Positions 18,412 to 28,524 of a DNA stretch of 64,000 nt are shown here, one piece after another. Under the pieces are notes generated by a model. The model was not told the origin of the DNA. It saw only the letters and a list, made by a program, of their open reading frames with translations, and made no database searches. Numbering within the stretch: the stretch's first letter is position 1; the number at the start of each line of letters is the position of its first letter. The position numbers and the translations under genes were made by a program. Source of the stretch: Moraxellaceae bacterium (GTDB taxonomy: Bacteria; Pseudomonadota; Gammaproteobacteria; Pseudomonadales; Moraxellaceae); NCBI GenBank assembly GCA_030680295.1, contig JAUXVU010000033.1, forward strand, positions 1 through 64,000, read 5' to 3'.

Positions 18412-19123
18412 GGGGCACCTCAAAAGTTTGCACCCACGCTCGTCGAATACGTTGACTACTTGCCAAGGCTGACTGTGACTGCAACCAAAGTGAGGGCCAA
18501 GCCCAAGGTTGTGGGCGCATCTGTTTATCTTGACTAAGCAAGGCCAAACCTATCTTTAACCCAGCAACACGCTGCTCAATCGGCAGGGATGACTTGGCCA
18601 CATACGCCAACACATCGGTCGTATGTTCACGCTGGCCATAGGCAATGACCACGGCAAACACGCCGGGCTGCAGGGCGACACCGGCATCGCCCCAAAACTG
18701 ACATTGCCCCTGCTGACAATGCCCGGCATCACAGGCTATTACTTTGTCACTACTGGCACTGTCGTTACGTAAAAAATAACGCTCCAACAGCAAAACACCC
18801 GCCTCAGCTGTTCTACCCTCACAATCTAGCTCTGCCGATAACAGCATACGCTGCACCACCAAGTGATCATCAGGCCAAATGCCAGCCGCCGAGTTATCTA
18901 GGGCAAAGGGGTGCACTCCGCCCTCACCGGCCCTTAACACGGCCTGCTCTACACGCTGAAATAACCAGTGAGCAGCAGTGGCTGTCTGCAATGGCAACCG
19001 TTGCGCCACCGCCAAGCGCAACTGCACCTGCAAACTTGTCATCACGGTCGCCAGCACCATCACACCCAATAAACCTGCAAACAGCCACTCAGCAAATAGG
19101 TAGCCCTGCTGATGCCACCTCAT
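18404..19123 (-). CDS. Type IV minor pilin, PilW-like
   Basis: A prepilin of 239 residues with leader MRWHQQG, cut before YLFAEWLFAGLLGVMVLATV; Glu is at +5 as methylation and assembly require. The globular part has several cysteines (DCEG, CDAGHCQQGQC), as PilW proteins often do, plus RRAWVQTFEV near the C-terminus. The start overlaps the previous gene by four bases. Size and place fit PilW, although sequence identity to the Pseudomonas protein is probably low. Confidence 0.7.
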   Translation of the reverse strand: MRWHQQGYLFAEWLFAGLLGVMVLATVMTSLQVQLRLAVAQRLPLQTATAAHWLFQRVEQAVLRAGEGGVHPFALDNSAAGIWPDDHLVVQRMLLSAELDCEGRTAEAGVLLLERYFLRNDSASSDKVIACDAGHCQQGQCQFWGDAGVALQPGVFAVVIAYGQREHTTDVLAYVAKSSLPIEQRVAGLKIGLALLSQDKQMRPQPWAWPSLWLQSQSALASSQRIRRAWVQTFEVPHG

Positions 19124-19599
19124 GGTGTGTTAACTACCAAGCAAGATTGCGACACCACCAGTTTTGCCAGGCATTGATCAAGCAGTTGGCCATGCCAAGC
19201 CACCCACAAACAGTCGCCGGGCGCATGTGGACAGGGTTTGAGTTGCCATTGCGCATGTATTAACTCGTGTAAAGCCAACTCAAAGTCGATGACATCCGCA
19301 CGCGCTCGCGCACCAGCACTGCATGACTGCAAACGACAAGAGTCAATGTTTTGCGGCGACAAGGGCTGTTGCAGGTGAGCTCGATAGTCGCTGTCTGCGC
19401 TCATATTTAGGCGCCAACGCTGAAGTAGGTCAGCTACGGCAAAATTGACCACAAAGCGCTGATACGCTTGGGCATGTCGTGCATACAACTGCCAATGCAG
19501 CGCCAACAGACCGGTCAATATAAACGTTGCCAACAGCAAGGCAATTAAGGCCTCGGCCATCCCAAAGCCCTGCTGGGCATCCACCTTTTGTGCGGACAT
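19120..19599 (-). CDS. Type IV minor pilin, PilV-like
   Basis: A 159-residue prepilin and first gene of the minor pilin operon. The leader MSAQKVDAQQG is followed by FGMAEALIALLLATFILTGLLALH with Glu at +5, the PilV signature. The C-terminal domain contains six cysteines. Translation may begin at ATG 19599 or at an in-frame GTG five codons later; the ATG lies right behind a terminator-like hairpin and T-run, so the start region may be regulated. Minor pilins prime pilus assembly from the inner membrane and carry PilY1 to the tip. Confidence 0.72.
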   Translation of the reverse strand: MSAQKVDAQQGFGMAEALIALLLATFILTGLLALHWQLYARHAQAYQRFVVNFAVADLLQRWRLNMSADSDYRAHLQQPLSPQNIDSCRLQSCSAGARARADVIDFELALHELIHAQWQLKPCPHAPGDCLWVAWHGQLLDQCLAKLVVSQSCLVVNTP

Positions 19600-19647
19600 A
19601 AAAAAGCCCCAACAACCAATACTCCTTAAGTCTTAGTCGTTGGAGCC
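19600..19647 (-). terminator. Terminator-like hairpin between ispH and pilV
   Basis: On the minus strand GGCTCCAAC (19639-19647) can pair with GTTGGGGCT (19605-19613) using two G-U pairs, with a 25-base loop, and is followed by six T residues that run directly into the pilV-like ATG. It looks like a terminator after ispH, but its 3' arm also contains the only SD-like GGGG for pilV. Confidence 0.5.
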
Positions 19648-19660
19648 GAAAATTGCCAGT

Positions 19661-20611
19661 TTAAGCCGGTGTAACCGGAATTCTTAATTCACGTGGCATC
19701 GAAAACACCACATTTTCAGGGCGACCGGCTAATTCGGTGGGGTCAACACCGCCCCAGACTTTGAGCTGATCAACCACTTGCCGTATCAATACTTCCGGGG
19801 CTGATGCACCAGCCGTTAAACCAACGGCGTTAATGCCTTCTAACCATTCGCGCTGAATTTGGCCTGCATTATCAATTAAGTAGGCTCTGGCACCCATACG
19901 TTCAGCAAGCTCACGCAAACGATTGGAGTTAGATGAGTTTGGCGAGCCAACCACCAGCACCACAGAACACTGTTCGGCCAGTGTTTTGACTGCATCTTGG
20001 CGATTTTGGGTGGCATAACAAATATCGTCTTTGCGCGGGCCCTGAATGGCAGGAAAGCGCGCACGCAGGGCATCAATTACCCGTGCGGTGTCATCAACGG
20101 ACAGTGTGGTTTGCGTCACAAACGCCAGCTTTTCCGGATGTCTAACCTGAAGATTGGCAACATCTTGCTCATCTTCAACCAGATAAATTTCACCACCAAA
20201 CTGACGTTCGTATTGGCCCATGGTGCCTTCAACTTCAGGGTGACCGGCATGGCCAATCAGAATTGCCTCCATGCCTTGGCGGGCATAACGTGCCACTTCC
20301 ATATGCACTTTAGTCACCAATGGGCAGGTGGCATCAAATACTTTTAAACCGCGGCTTGCTGCTTCAGCTTGGACTTGCTTAGACACACCGTGGGCGGAGA
20401 AAATCACAATCGCATCATCTGGCACTTGCTCGAGTTCATCCACAAACACCGCGCCACGTGCACGCAGGTCATCGACCACAAACTTGTTGTGCACCACTTC
20501 ATGACGCACATGAATTGGTGGACCAAAAACCTCCAAGGCACGATTCACAATTTCAATTGCCCGATCAACACCGGCACAAAAACCGCGTGGATTGGCTAAT
20601 TTGATTTCCAT
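19661..20611 (-). CDS. ispH: 4-hydroxy-3-methylbut-2-enyl diphosphate reductase
   Basis: The last enzyme of the MEP isoprenoid pathway; an iron-sulfur protein that reduces HMBPP to IPP and DMAPP. The three cluster cysteines are in [23 protein letters not shown] and [10 protein letters not shown]; the conserved [17 protein letters not shown] and LTAGASAPE blocks are present. 316 residues. It is part of ileS-lspA-fkpB-ispH, the order found in Pseudomonas, E. coli and relatives, ten bases after fkpB. Confidence 0.97.
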   Translation of the reverse strand: MEIKLANPRGFCAGVDRAIEIVNRALEVFGPPIHVRHEVVHNKFVVDDLRARGAVFVDELEQVPDDAIVIFSAHGVSKQVQAEAASRGLKVFDATCPLVTKVHMEVARYARQGMEAILIGHAGHPEVEGTMGQYERQFGGEIYLVEDEQDVANLQVRHPEKLAFVTQTTLSVDDTARVIDALRARFPAIQGPRKDDICYATQNRQDAVKTLAEQCSVVLVVGSPNSSNSNRLRELAERMGARAYLIDNAGQIQREWLEGINAVGLTAGASAPEVLIRQVVDQLKVWGGVDPTELAGRPENVVFSMPRELRIPVTPA

Positions 20612-20621
20612 GGTGTACCTC

Positions 20622-21080
20622 TTAGTTCAGTGTCACCGGACTAGCATCAGCATCCATCACACGAATAATATCGACTTCAAACACAAGCTCACGACCAGCC
20701 AGTGGGTGATTAAAATCAACCTCAACGCGGCCTTCGGGAAATGCCTTAATCACACCCGGCAACTCAGCGCCACTGGCATCGGCAAAGTGCATCACCATGC
20801 CCGGTTCTAACAACAGTTCACTAAACTGATGACGTGGGAAGTGCTGCACATTATCTTCGCGCCACTCACCAAAACCATCAGCAGCCGAAATCAAAAACTC
20901 TGCTTTTTGGCCGGCCTGCAAGCCCAGCATAGCCTGCTCAAAACCCGGCAGCAAACTGCCATCACCAAAGACAAATGACGGTGGCTGCTCACGCTCAAAG
21001 GTTGAGTCTATGACTTCGCCCTGCGTGGTAGACACCTTAAAGTTCAGGGTAATACGCTTACCTGGCCCAACGGCGCTCAT
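20622..21080 (-). CDS. fkpB: FKBP-type peptidyl-prolyl isomerase FkpB (SlpA)
   Basis: A 152-residue SlyD-like FKBP isomerase: an FKBP domain ([31 protein letters not shown]) with the inserted IF chaperone flap in the middle (HFPRHQF to [11 protein letters not shown]) and the closing [17 protein letters not shown]. It helps folding or proline isomerisation in the cytoplasm. It overlaps the lspA stop (ATGA), placing it firmly in the ileS-lspA-fkpB-ispH operon. Confidence 0.93.
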   Translation of the reverse strand: MSAVGPGKRITLNFKVSTTQGEVIDSTFEREQPPSFVFGDGSLLPGFEQAMLGLQAGQKAEFLISAADGFGEWREDNVQHFPRHQFSELLLEPGMVMHFADASGAELPGVIKAFPEGRVEVDFNHPLAGRELVFEVDIIRVMDADASPVTLN

Positions 21081-21577
21081 AACGAACGCTCCCGCTTTGC
21101 TTCCAAAAAGAAACTATCAATAATCAACATGACTGCGCCCACACTAATACCCATATCCGCGATATTAAAGGCAGGAAAATGCCAGCTTTGCCAGTAGACA
21201 TGAATGAAGTCGACCACATAACCCTGCAGCATACGGTCATACAAGTTGCCCAATGCGCCGCCCAGCAATAAACAAATCGCAATGGGTAGCCAGAGTGAAC
21301 CCTTGGGCAGACGCCACAACCAAATCAATAAACCTGTGCAAACCACAATGGCGAGACCGACAAAAAACCAACGCTGCCAACCACCGGCATCTGCCAGAAA
21401 GCTAAACGCCGCACCGGTGTTATACGCCAGCGTCCAGTTCAGCCAAGAAAATACAGGCACCGACTGCCCGTAGCTAAAGGTGGTGTCAGCCCAAATTTTA
21501 GTGATGTAGTCCAGCGCCAGCACCAAAGCAGACACGCTAAGCCATACCGCTGGATGTAGTGACTTCAGCTTAAGCAT
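21077..21577 (-). CDS. lspA: Lipoprotein signal peptidase (signal peptidase II)
   Basis: An inner-membrane aspartyl protease that removes signal peptides from diacylated prolipoproteins, such as BamD and others in this window. Four hydrophobic segments are present, and the catalytic aspartates are in [17 protein letters not shown] and [12 protein letters not shown] use the ATG at 21577 (166 residues, [12 protein letters not shown]), which overlaps the ileS stop by eight bases; the longer frame lies entirely in ileS. Confidence 0.95.
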   Translation of the reverse strand: MLKLKSLHPAVWLSVSALVLALDYITKIWADTTFSYGQSVPVFSWLNWTLAYNTGAAFSFLADAGGWQRWFFVGLAIVVCTGLLIWLWRLPKGSLWLPIAICLLLGGALGNLYDRMLQGYVVDFIHVYWQSWHFPAFNIADMGISVGAVMLIIDSFFLEAKRERSL

Positions 21578-24392
21578 AGTGACGTACCTCACCAGCCCCA
21601 ATGACATTGTCGACACAACGGCCACAAATTTCCGGGTGCTCAGGGTTTACGCCAACATCTTCACGGTGATGCCAGCAACGCACACACTTGGCGTGCGTCG
21701 ATAAGCGAATCGACACCCGCAGTCCGTCAACATCAGTGTCTTGACCACCTTCTGCTGATAAATCATGCAACGTGACTGCCGATGTAATCAGCACAAAACG
21801 CAGTTCATCCGCCAACAAATCCAGGGTTGCACGCAAAGGTTGGCTGACGTACAAGTCTACTTCCGCTGACAAACCCGAACCCACTTCTTTGCGATTACGC
21901 GCTTCTTCGATTTGTTTGTTTACCGCCGATTTCACCGCCATGACCTGCGCCCAGTAAGCACGCGACAATAACGGCTGGTCTTCTGGCAAACGAGCCAGAC
22001 CGGTATACCACTCAGCCAAAAATACCGAGCCCACACGCTCACCCGGCAACACTTCCCAAATTTCTTCAGCGGTAAAACTTAAAATGGGTGCAGCCCAACG
22101 CACAAAAGCTTCAGCAATATGCCATAACGCGGTTTGCGCCGAACGGCGCGCCAATGAACTGGCCGCCGTGGTGTATTGGCGATCTTTAATAATGTCCAAA
22201 TAAAAACCGCCCAGCTCGGCCACACAGAAGTTATGCAACTTGTGATAAATCTGGTGGAACTGCATCTCGTCATAAGCGACACGAATGTCGTCTTGCAGGC
22301 CGGCAGCGGCATCTACTACCCAACGATCCAAGGCCAACATCTCATCCATAGGCACCGCATCACGGACAGGGTCAAAGCCGTTTAAGTTAGCCAGCAAGAA
22401 TCGCAGCGTGTTGCGAATACGGCGATAACTATCAGACATACGCTTTAGGATTTCGTCACTAACCGTCATTTCACCACGGTAGTCCGTAGCCGAAACCCAT
22501 AGGCGAATAATGTCCGCACCTAGTGTTTGCATGACTTTCTGCGGAGCCACCACATTGCCCACCGATTTGGACATTTTGCGACCCTGACCATCCACGGTAA
22601 AACCATGGGTCAGTACGGTTTTAAAAGGTGCCTGACCATCAGCAGCAACTGCGGTTAACAGTGATGACTGGAACCAACCACGGTGTTGATCTGAACCTTC
22701 TAAATACAGGTCAGCCGGATACTGCAAACCGGTGAGGTGCTTCAACACACAGCTATGAGTAACACCCGAGTCAAACCAAACATCTAAGGTGTCGGTGACT
22801 TTGTCATAATCAGCCGCTTGTGCGCCTAGTAGCTCACTGGCCTCTAAGTCAAACCAAGCATCAATACCTTGTGTCTCCACACGCTGCGCCACTTGCTCAA
22901 TTAACTCAGCTGTTTGTGGGTGTAATTCACCCGTGTGCTTATGCACAAACAAGGTAATCGGCACACCCCAAGTACGCTGGCGAGAAATGCACCAATCTGG
23001 ACGGCCTTCAACCATGCCCTCAATACGCGCTTGACCCCAGTCCGGTAGCCACTGCACGTCTTGAATTGCCGTCATTGCAGCGCTGCGCAGACCATTTTGC
23101 TCCATGCTGATAAACCACTGTGGTGTGGCACGGAAAATAATCGGCGTTTTATGGCGCCAGCAATGCGGGTAGCTGTGTTGGAACTTGATATGGCATAACA
23201 ACGCCTGCGAACCATCGCTACGCGGCTCACGCAGCGCATCTAAAATAGCGTCATTGGCCTTATTGACATGCAGCCCAGCAAAACGTTCGGTGGTGGGCAA
23301 AAACACACCACTGCCATCAACCGGGTTATCAACCGCTAAGCCGTATTTACGACCAATGACAAAGTCATCTTGACCATGACCGGGCGCGGTGTGTACTGCG
23401 CCAGTACCGGCATCAGCCGTGACATGCTCACCGACAATAACAGGCACCACACGGGCATAAAATGGATGCTGTAATTGCAATCCTTCTAATGCTTGACCAG
23501 CAAAGGTCGCCAGTACCGTGGCATCACTGCCTTCATAACGAGCTACCGCCGATTCCCATAACGATTCAGCCAGCACCAGATGACGCAGGCCGCCAGCAAC
23601 GCTGACACGCACCAGCACATACTGCAGCTCAGGGTGCAATGACACCGCTTGGTTGGCGGGCAAAGTCCACGGGGTTGTGGTCCAAATAACCACTTCGGCA
23701 CTGTCGACAGCAACACCAACACGGGCACTAAAATCGGCACTGTCTATCGCCGCAAAACCAACATCAATGGCCGATGAGGTTTTGTCTTGGTATTCAACTT
23801 CAGCTTCAGCCAAGGCAGAGCCACAGTCCATGCACCAATGCACAGGCTTTAAGCCCTTATGCAAATGGCCATTACCTGCAATCTGACCTAAAGCGCGGAT
23901 AATGCCAGCCTCTTGCTTGAAGTTCATGGTCAAATAGGGATTATCCCAATCACCCAACACGCCTAAGCGCTGAAAATCCACAGACTGACGCGCGACTTGC
24001 GTAGCGGCATATTCACGACATTTCTGTCTGAACTCTTTGGCGCTCACTTTGACGCCGGGTTTACCAACTTGCTTTTCAACATTGAGCTCAATTGGCAGGC
24101 CATGACAGTCCCAGCCCGGCACATAAGGCGCATCAAAACCACTCATGGTCTTGGCTTTAACAATGATGTCTTTAAGAATTTTATTCACTGCGTGGCCGAT
24201 ATGAATATCGCCATTCGCATAGGGTGGGCCATCATGCAAAATAAACTTAGGCGCACCCGCACGCGCAGCTCTAATCTGGGCATAAAGCTGCTTTTCGCGC
24301 CAAGCGTCGACACGCGCAGGCTCGCGGGTGGACAGACTAGCCTTCATGGCAAAGTCAGTTTCGGGCAAATTCAACGTGGTCTTATAGTCCAT
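21570..24392 (-). CDS. ileS: Isoleucyl-tRNA synthetase
   Basis: A class I synthetase that charges tRNA-Ile. The HIGH motif appears as [15 protein letters not shown], the KMSKS motif as [10 protein letters not shown], and between them lies the CP1 editing domain. The C-terminal zinc finger ([12 protein letters not shown] ... CGRC) is typical of bacterial type 1 IleS. Starting at [14 protein letters not shown] (24392) gives 940 residues and matches the E. coli N-terminus; the longer frame from 24446 overlaps ribF. It is ten bases after ribF. Confidence 0.97.
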   Translation of the reverse strand: MDYKTTLNLPETDFAMKASLSTREPARVDAWREKQLYAQIRAARAGAPKFILHDGPPYANGDIHIGHAVNKILKDIIVKAKTMSGFDAPYVPGWDCHGLPIELNVEKQVGKPGVKVSAKEFRQKCREYAATQVARQSVDFQRLGVLGDWDNPYLTMNFKQEAGIIRALGQIAGNGHLHKGLKPVHWCMDCGSALAEAEVEYQDKTSSAIDVGFAAIDSADFSARVGVAVDSAEVVIWTTTPWTLPANQAVSLHPELQYVLVRVSVAGGLRHLVLAESLWESAVARYEGSDATVLATFAGQALEGLQLQHPFYARVVPVIVGEHVTADAGTGAVHTAPGHGQDDFVIGRKYGLAVDNPVDGSGVFLPTTERFAGLHVNKANDAILDALREPRSDGSQALLCHIKFQHSYPHCWRHKTPIIFRATPQWFISMEQNGLRSAAMTAIQDVQWLPDWGQARIEGMVEGRPDWCISRQRTWGVPITLFVHKHTGELHPQTAELIEQVAQRVETQGIDAWFDLEASELLGAQAADYDKVTDTLDVWFDSGVTHSCVLKHLTGLQYPADLYLEGSDQHRGWFQSSLLTAVAADGQAPFKTVLTHGFTVDGQGRKMSKSVGNVVAPQKVMQTLGADIIRLWVSATDYRGEMTVSDEILKRMSDSYRRIRNTLRFLLANLNGFDPVRDAVPMDEMLALDRWVVDAAAGLQDDIRVAYDEMQFHQIYHKLHNFCVAELGGFYLDIIKDRQYTTAASSLARRSAQTALWHIAEAFVRWAAPILSFTAEEIWEVLPGERVGSVFLAEWYTGLARLPEDQPLLSRAYWAQVMAVKSAVNKQIEEARNRKEVGSGLSAEVDLYVSQPLRATLDLLADELRFVLITSAVTLHDLSAEGGQDTDVDGLRVSIRLSTHAKCVRCWHHREDVGVNPEHPEICGRCVDNVIGAGEVRHYA

Positions 24393-24402
24393 AAAGCGCT
24401 CT

Positions 24403-25341
24403 TCAGACGGCAAAATAGTCATGGCCGGCAGCAATATCTGCCTCAATAGCCGTTTTCAACGCATCCAATGATGGAAAACGTTGTTCATCTCTTAGTTTGT
24501 GGCGAAACACCACACGTAACCGGCGACCATATAAGTCACCGGAAAAGTTGAGTAAATAGGTTTCACAACGTGCCTGTATACCTTGCACGGTTGGCCGCGA
24601 GCCAACATTGGCTACACCCGGAAAAGGCTTTTCTGGCTGTACGGGGTCAACACCATAAACTTCAACGGCAAATACGCCACGTAGAGGCAATATTTGTCGG
24701 CGCATCAAAATATTGGCTGTTGGCAAGCCTAGGGTGCGGCCAATTTTATCGCCATGCACTACTCGGCCAGCCACTGCAAATGGCCTGCCCGCCAAAGCCT
24801 CGGCAAGCACAAAATCAGCCTTCGCTACTGCCGCCCGCAAACGCGTACTACTGATACGCTCACCAGACTCGGTAATCGTCGGCAACTGCCCTACGGTAAA
24901 ACCAAGACGTGCACCCGCTGCAATCAACGCCGCCTGATCACCACTGCGATCACAACCAAAACGAAAGTCATCACCGACATATAAATAACGACAACCCAAA
25001 GCATCTACCAACAAGGACTCAATAAAGTCCTGTGCAGAGTACGCCCGAAAATGCGCATCAAAACGAACCAACAACACGCGGTCCACACCCGCAGTGCGTA
25101 AGGCCTCGACCTTGTCACGCCAGGTCATTAAACGTGCCGGCGCTTGCTCTGCCGCCAGAAGCTCTTGTGGCTGAGGCTCAAAGCAAATCACCATCAACGG
25201 CAAATTTAAGCTGTCTGCATGCACTTTCAAGGCAGCCAACATGGCCTGATGACCACGATGCACACCATCAAAGTTGCCAATGGTTATGGCATTACCCTGA
25301 TGTTGGGGGCGCAAATTGTGCAAACCACGAATTAATTCCAT
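24403..25341 (-). CDS. ribF: Bifunctional riboflavin kinase / FAD synthetase
   Basis: It converts riboflavin to FMN and then FAD. The N-terminal nucleotidyltransferase domain carries [17 protein letters not shown] and [12 protein letters not shown] with ISSTRLR; the C-terminal kinase domain has [20 protein letters not shown] and [13 protein letters not shown]. Starting at [10 protein letters not shown] (25341) gives 312 residues, the normal size; 21 upstream in-frame codons lack family similarity. ribF-ileS-lspA is the standard proteobacterial arrangement. Confidence 0.95.
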   Translation of the reverse strand: MELIRGLHNLRPQHQGNAITIGNFDGVHRGHQAMLAALKVHADSLNLPLMVICFEPQPQELLAAEQAPARLMTWRDKVEALRTAGVDRVLLVRFDAHFRAYSAQDFIESLLVDALGCRYLYVGDDFRFGCDRSGDQAALIAAGARLGFTVGQLPTITESGERISSTRLRAAVAKADFVLAEALAGRPFAVAGRVVHGDKIGRTLGLPTANILMRRQILPLRGVFAVEVYGVDPVQPEKPFPGVANVGSRPTVQGIQARCETYLLNFSGDLYGRRLRVVFRHKLRDEQRFPSLDALKTAIEADIAAGHDYFAV

Positions 25342-25414
25342 GTTTTCGCAAGGCTGGTGAAATAAAGTGCTGAAGTATAACGAATCAGCGCCTTGCCGTC
25401 GCACTTTGCAGCAC

Positions 25415-26989
25415 TTATGGATGACGTATATGTCGTGGCCTAAAGCCGGTCGCTAGCAGGGCAGCACCATAACTGGCGGCACCCGCCAAACAAATCAACA
25501 AAACATAGCCCACCCGCGGCCACACCGCTGCATCAAACCACCAGTCAATTGACGGGGTAATCCACAGCAACAATGCCACCATGACACTATTGGCAATCAG
25601 GAACCTCAGCATCAAACCCAGCCAAGGTTTTTGCATTCGATAAATGCCGTTTTGATGCAGTCCTTTATAGAGCAGACCAGCGTTAATAAACGCCGCCAAA
25701 GTGCTGGCCAAGGACAAGCCCACATGCTGCAGTGGCCAGACCAAAATCAGGTTCAACACCATATTGGCCACCATGGCGATGATGCCAATACGCACCGGAG
25801 TTTTCATGTCTTGGCGTGCATAAAACGCAGGGGCAAATACCTTAATCAACATAAACGCCAAAATTCCGCCGGCCAAGGCTTGTAATGCGGCTGCAGACTT
25901 AAGCACATCAATCTCTGTGAACTGACCATGATGGAATAAGGCCGCCATTAAAGGCTCAGCTAATACACCCAATGCCAATGACGCCGGCAAACCCACCATC
26001 ACAATCACGCGCATTGCCCAATCAATGGTCGCTCTGAACTCTGCATCAGATTTGCTGGCGTGCTTAGCAGACAATGTGGGCAAAATAACCGTTGCCACGG
26101 CAATGCCGATTAAGCCCAATGGCAGCTCAGTTAGGCGATCAGCCGTATACAACCAAGACACCGAACCTGGCATTAGAAATGAAGCCAGAACGGTATCGAG
26201 CAATAAGTTGATTTGACTCACTGAAACACCAAACATCGCAGGAATCATCAAGGTCAAAATACGCTTTACTTCCGGATCCTTAAAGTTTGGCCGAAAGCGC
26301 GGCATCAGATTCATTTTCCGCAACGGCACCCACTGGAAGCCTAATTGCACAATACCGGCAATTAACACACCCCAAGCCAACGCCATAATCGGTTGTGACA
26401 ACAACGGGGACAACCAGATAGCACAGCCAATCATGGTCAAATTCAGCAGTACTGGTGTAAAGCTAGAAACACCAAAACGCTGATAGGTATTTAAAATACC
26501 GCCAGCAAAGGCGGTTAATGAAATCAGCAATAAATATGGGAAGGTGATGCGCAACATGTCAGAAGCAAGCTGAAACTGAAATGCATCATTGCGAAAGCCA
26601 GGCGCAAAAATAAAAATAATGGCGGGCGCAAAAACAATAGCCACCACGCTCAATCCACCAATGATTACCGTTAAGGTGCCTGCGACATGATTAATCAGGC
26701 GACGAACTTCTTTATCGCCCTTCTGTGTCTTGACTTCAGTTAGCACCGGCACAAAAGCTTGTGAAAACGCCCCTTCAGCAAATAAACGACGTAAAAAATT
26801 GGGGATCTTGAACGCCACCAAAAAGGCATCCATCAGGCGGCCAGCGCCAAACAGATTCATAAACACCATGTCGCGCACTAACCCGGCAATGCGTGACAAC
26901 AAGGTCAAAGCACTGACAATAAAGGTCGAACGCCATAACCCACCTGATGTTTTGGGCGGCGTTGGTTGCTGAGGGACAGGGTTGGTCAT
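25415..26989 (-). CDS. murJ: Lipid II flippase MurJ (MviN)
   Basis: A MOP-superfamily membrane protein that flips lipid II across the inner membrane for peptidoglycan synthesis. From the N-terminus: LWRSTFIVSALTLLSRIAGLVRDMV, AFKIPNFLRRLFAEGAFSQAFVPV (the MurJ signature), and about 14 hydrophobic segments in 524 residues. I choose ATG 26989 (MTNPVPQQ) because of SD GGAG; the frame extends 61 codons upstream into the rpsT promoter, which is unlikely to be translated. It is divergent from rpsT and upstream of ribF. Confidence 0.95.
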   Translation of the reverse strand: MTNPVPQQPTPPKTSGGLWRSTFIVSALTLLSRIAGLVRDMVFMNLFGAGRLMDAFLVAFKIPNFLRRLFAEGAFSQAFVPVLTEVKTQKGDKEVRRLINHVAGTLTVIIGGLSVVAIVFAPAIIFIFAPGFRNDAFQFQLASDMLRITFPYLLLISLTAFAGGILNTYQRFGVSSFTPVLLNLTMIGCAIWLSPLLSQPIMALAWGVLIAGIVQLGFQWVPLRKMNLMPRFRPNFKDPEVKRILTLMIPAMFGVSVSQINLLLDTVLASFLMPGSVSWLYTADRLTELPLGLIGIAVATVILPTLSAKHASKSDAEFRATIDWAMRVIVMVGLPASLALGVLAEPLMAALFHHGQFTEIDVLKSAAALQALAGGILAFMLIKVFAPAFYARQDMKTPVRIGIIAMVANMVLNLILVWPLQHVGLSLASTLAAFINAGLLYKGLHQNGIYRMQKPWLGLMLRFLIANSVMVALLLWITPSIDWWFDAAVWPRVGYVLLICLAGAASYGAALLATGFRPRHIRHP

Positions 26990-27052
26990 AGCAGCTCCAC
27001 GAAGATTGCGCGATGTTAGCCTAGTCAGGCGCATAACGGCTAGCACTACTGG

Positions 27053-27081
27053 TTGACTTCGGACGCGAAGATCTGCATCAT
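27053..27081 (+). promoter_or_regulatory. rpsT promoter with GC-rich discriminator
   Basis: TTGACT (27053-27058), a 17-bp spacer and CATCAT (27076-27081) are followed by the discriminator TGCGCGCC. The same eight discriminator bases follow the -10 box of rplU in this window. GC-rich discriminators are a known mark of ppGpp/DksA control of ribosomal genes. Confidence 0.6.
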
Positions 27082-27156
27082 TGCGCGCCTGATTTTGGAT
27101 CTGTGAAGCACTAATCCAAAACACCTTTTCCACGAACAAATTAAGGGAGTCGCCCT

Positions 27157-27420
27157 GTGGCCAACTCTGCACAAGCCAAAAAGCGCGCTCGTCAAAATGA
27201 CAAGCAGCGCCTGCACAATGCGAGCCTGCGCTCCATGGTGCGTACCTACATCAAGAAAGTTGTCAACGCTATTGCTAGCGGCGACAAAGCAGCGGCACAA
27301 GCTGCTTACACCACAGCCGTACCGGTTATTGACCGTATTGCTGACAAGGGCATCATCCACAAAAACAAGGCTGCTCGTCATAAGAGCCGCCTGAATGCGC
27401 AAATTAAAGCACTGGCCTAA
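27157..27420 (+). CDS. rpsT: 30S ribosomal protein S20
   Basis: An 87-residue basic primary 16S rRNA-binding protein, which folds as a helical bundle. [12 protein letters not shown] and [12 protein letters not shown] are typical. Translation starts at GTG with SD AAGGGAG; a non-AUG start is, from memory, also found in E. coli rpsT (UUG) and is linked to autoregulation. It is divergent from murJ and followed by a strong terminator. Confidence 0.97.
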   Translation: MANSAQAKKRARQNDKQRLHNASLRSMVRTYIKKVVNAIASGDKAAAQAAYTTAVPVIDRIADKGIIHKNKAARHKSRLNAQIKALA

Positions 27421-27446
27421 TTATTGGTCCGTGCCTTAATGGCGAC

Positions 27447-27476
27447 AAAAAACCGGCTTTCATGGCCGGTTTTTTT
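27447..27476 (+). terminator. Rho-independent terminator of rpsT
   Basis: An 11-bp palindrome AAAAAACCGGC/GCCGGTTTTTT with a seven-base loop, and the T-run continues to T7. It lies 27 bases past the rpsT stop. Confidence 0.92.
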
Positions 27477-27541
27477 ATGCCCCTACTTTTGCAGACCCAG
27501 AGTAGGCTATGCTGATGATCAGATAGTTTATAGGCTCACTC

Positions 27542-28252
27542 ATGGCAGGCACCTCTCTACGCTGCACAGACTGCGGCTTACAAAATATTTGTTTTCCGCC
27601 CGCGTTTGATGACAGCGCGCTGAGTCGTATAAGTGAAGTTATTGGCCAACCGCCTCTACTCAGCAAGGGCCAAGCTCTATATCAAATTGGCCAGCCACAC
27701 CATGCCATTTACGCCATCCGCTCCGGCAGCATCAAAACCAGCATCATTCAATTAGATGGCAGCGAGTTAATTACCGGGTTTTATCAGCCGGGCGAAGTCG
27801 TTGGCTTAGAGAATCTAGGCCACACTGACTGCACCAGCCGCGCTGAGGCGCTAGAAAAAACCACACTGTGCGTTCTACCAACTAACCAGCTAACCACCCT
27901 GTCACGGCAGTTACCCGAGCTACAGCAGCATATTTTCAACCTAATGAGCACTGAAATTCGCGCAGACCACCAACGCCTGCATTTATTGGGTGCGCGCTCA
28001 GTAGAAGCCAGATTGGCAAGTTTTTTATACGGATGGATTCAGCGCTTAGAACATCGAAAATTAGCTGGCAGCTCATTTCGCCTGCCCATGGCACGCGCCG
28101 ACTTAGCCAACCACTTAGGGGTGGCCGTGGAAACCGTTAGCCGCAGCTTTAGCCGACTAGAACAGTTGGGGATATTGCAGGTCAGCGGGAAAGCTGTGCA
28201 CATTCATGACAGTGCACAGCTATTAGTGATGGCTAACGCTCAATGTGCGTAA
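27542..28252 (+). CDS. anr: FNR/Anr-type oxygen-sensing transcription regulator
   Basis: A CRP/FNR family regulator of 236 residues that would hold an O2-labile [4Fe-4S] cluster. The N-terminal cysteines C8-x2-C11-x5-C17 and a fourth at C110 (TTLCVLP) correspond to the E. coli FNR ligands. The cNMP-like sensor domain is followed by a helix-turn-helix with LANHLGVAVETVSRSFSRLEQLG; the E-x2-SR set should read FNR boxes (TTGAT-N4-ATCAA). It stands between rpsT and proB and is convergent with a small membrane protein gene whose upstream region has such a box. It probably controls low-oxygen metabolism. Confidence 0.88.
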   Translation: MAGTSLRCTDCGLQNICFPPAFDDSALSRISEVIGQPPLLSKGQALYQIGQPHHAIYAIRSGSIKTSIIQLDGSELITGFYQPGEVVGLENLGHTDCTSRAEALEKTTLCVLPTNQLTTLSRQLPELQQHIFNLMSTEIRADHQRLHLLGARSVEARLASFLYGWIQRLEHRKLAGSSFRLPMARADLANHLGVAVETVSRSFSRLEQLGILQVSGKAVHIHDSAQLLVMANAQCA

Positions 28253-28449
28253 CGGCGACGATGCCATTCAGAGTGCTTTTTGTTGTCCATCAGTACTTTG
28301 CCTTCAGTACGATCATTGGCTAACTCAATCGGACCTTTATATTGACGAGCCAGCGCCAGATAAACCCCAAACGGAATCGCGACGGCTGACAGAATAATCA
28401 CTAGCAGTGATAACAAGCCGCTCCAAGTACCTAATAGATCAATTAACAT
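28240..28449 (-). CDS. Small single-span membrane protein, possibly Anr-regulated
   Basis: I do not recognise this protein. From ATG 28449 (perfect SD AGGAGAAA) it has 69 residues: a short N-terminus, one membrane helix (about residues 8-33, GLLSLLVIILSAVAIPFGVYLALA) and a basic/charged tail ending HRRRYAH. An in-frame ATG at 28467 is possible but has no SD. It overlaps the anr 3' end by 13 bases on the opposite strand. An FNR-type box lies 62-75 bases upstream. The size recalls small oxidase-assembly or subunit proteins such as CcoS or CcoQ, but no diagnostic motif is seen, so a role in low-oxygen respiration is only a guess. Confidence 0.7.
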   Translation of the reverse strand: MLIDLLGTWSGLLSLLVIILSAVAIPFGVYLALARQYKGPIELANDRTEGKVLMDNKKHSEWHRRRYAH

Positions 28450-28510
28450 GCGCTTTCTCCTAGTCACTGTGTTGATGAAGTTATTTCAACACCAGTGACT
28501 CAAGCGAAAA

Positions 28511-28524
28511 TTGATCCAGATCAG
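28511..28524 (-). promoter_or_regulatory. FNR/Anr box upstream of the small membrane protein gene
   Basis: The minus-strand sequence CTGATCTGGATCAA differs from the FNR consensus TTGAT-N4-ATCAA at one base. A TGAAAT hexamer stands 22 bases downstream, the spacing of a class II (activator at -41.5) promoter. The box overlaps the last codons of proB. Confidence 0.6.

Noticed and set aside
26990-27172. N-terminal 61-residue extension of MurJ
   Set aside because: It overlaps the rpsT promoter and start codon; ATG 26989 has a good SD and gives the usual length.
28470-28489. The imperfect palindrome around GTTGAAATAACTTCATCAAC as a second FNR box
   Set aside because: The half-sites are too far apart for TTGAT-N4-ATCAA; it more likely contains the -10 region and leader.
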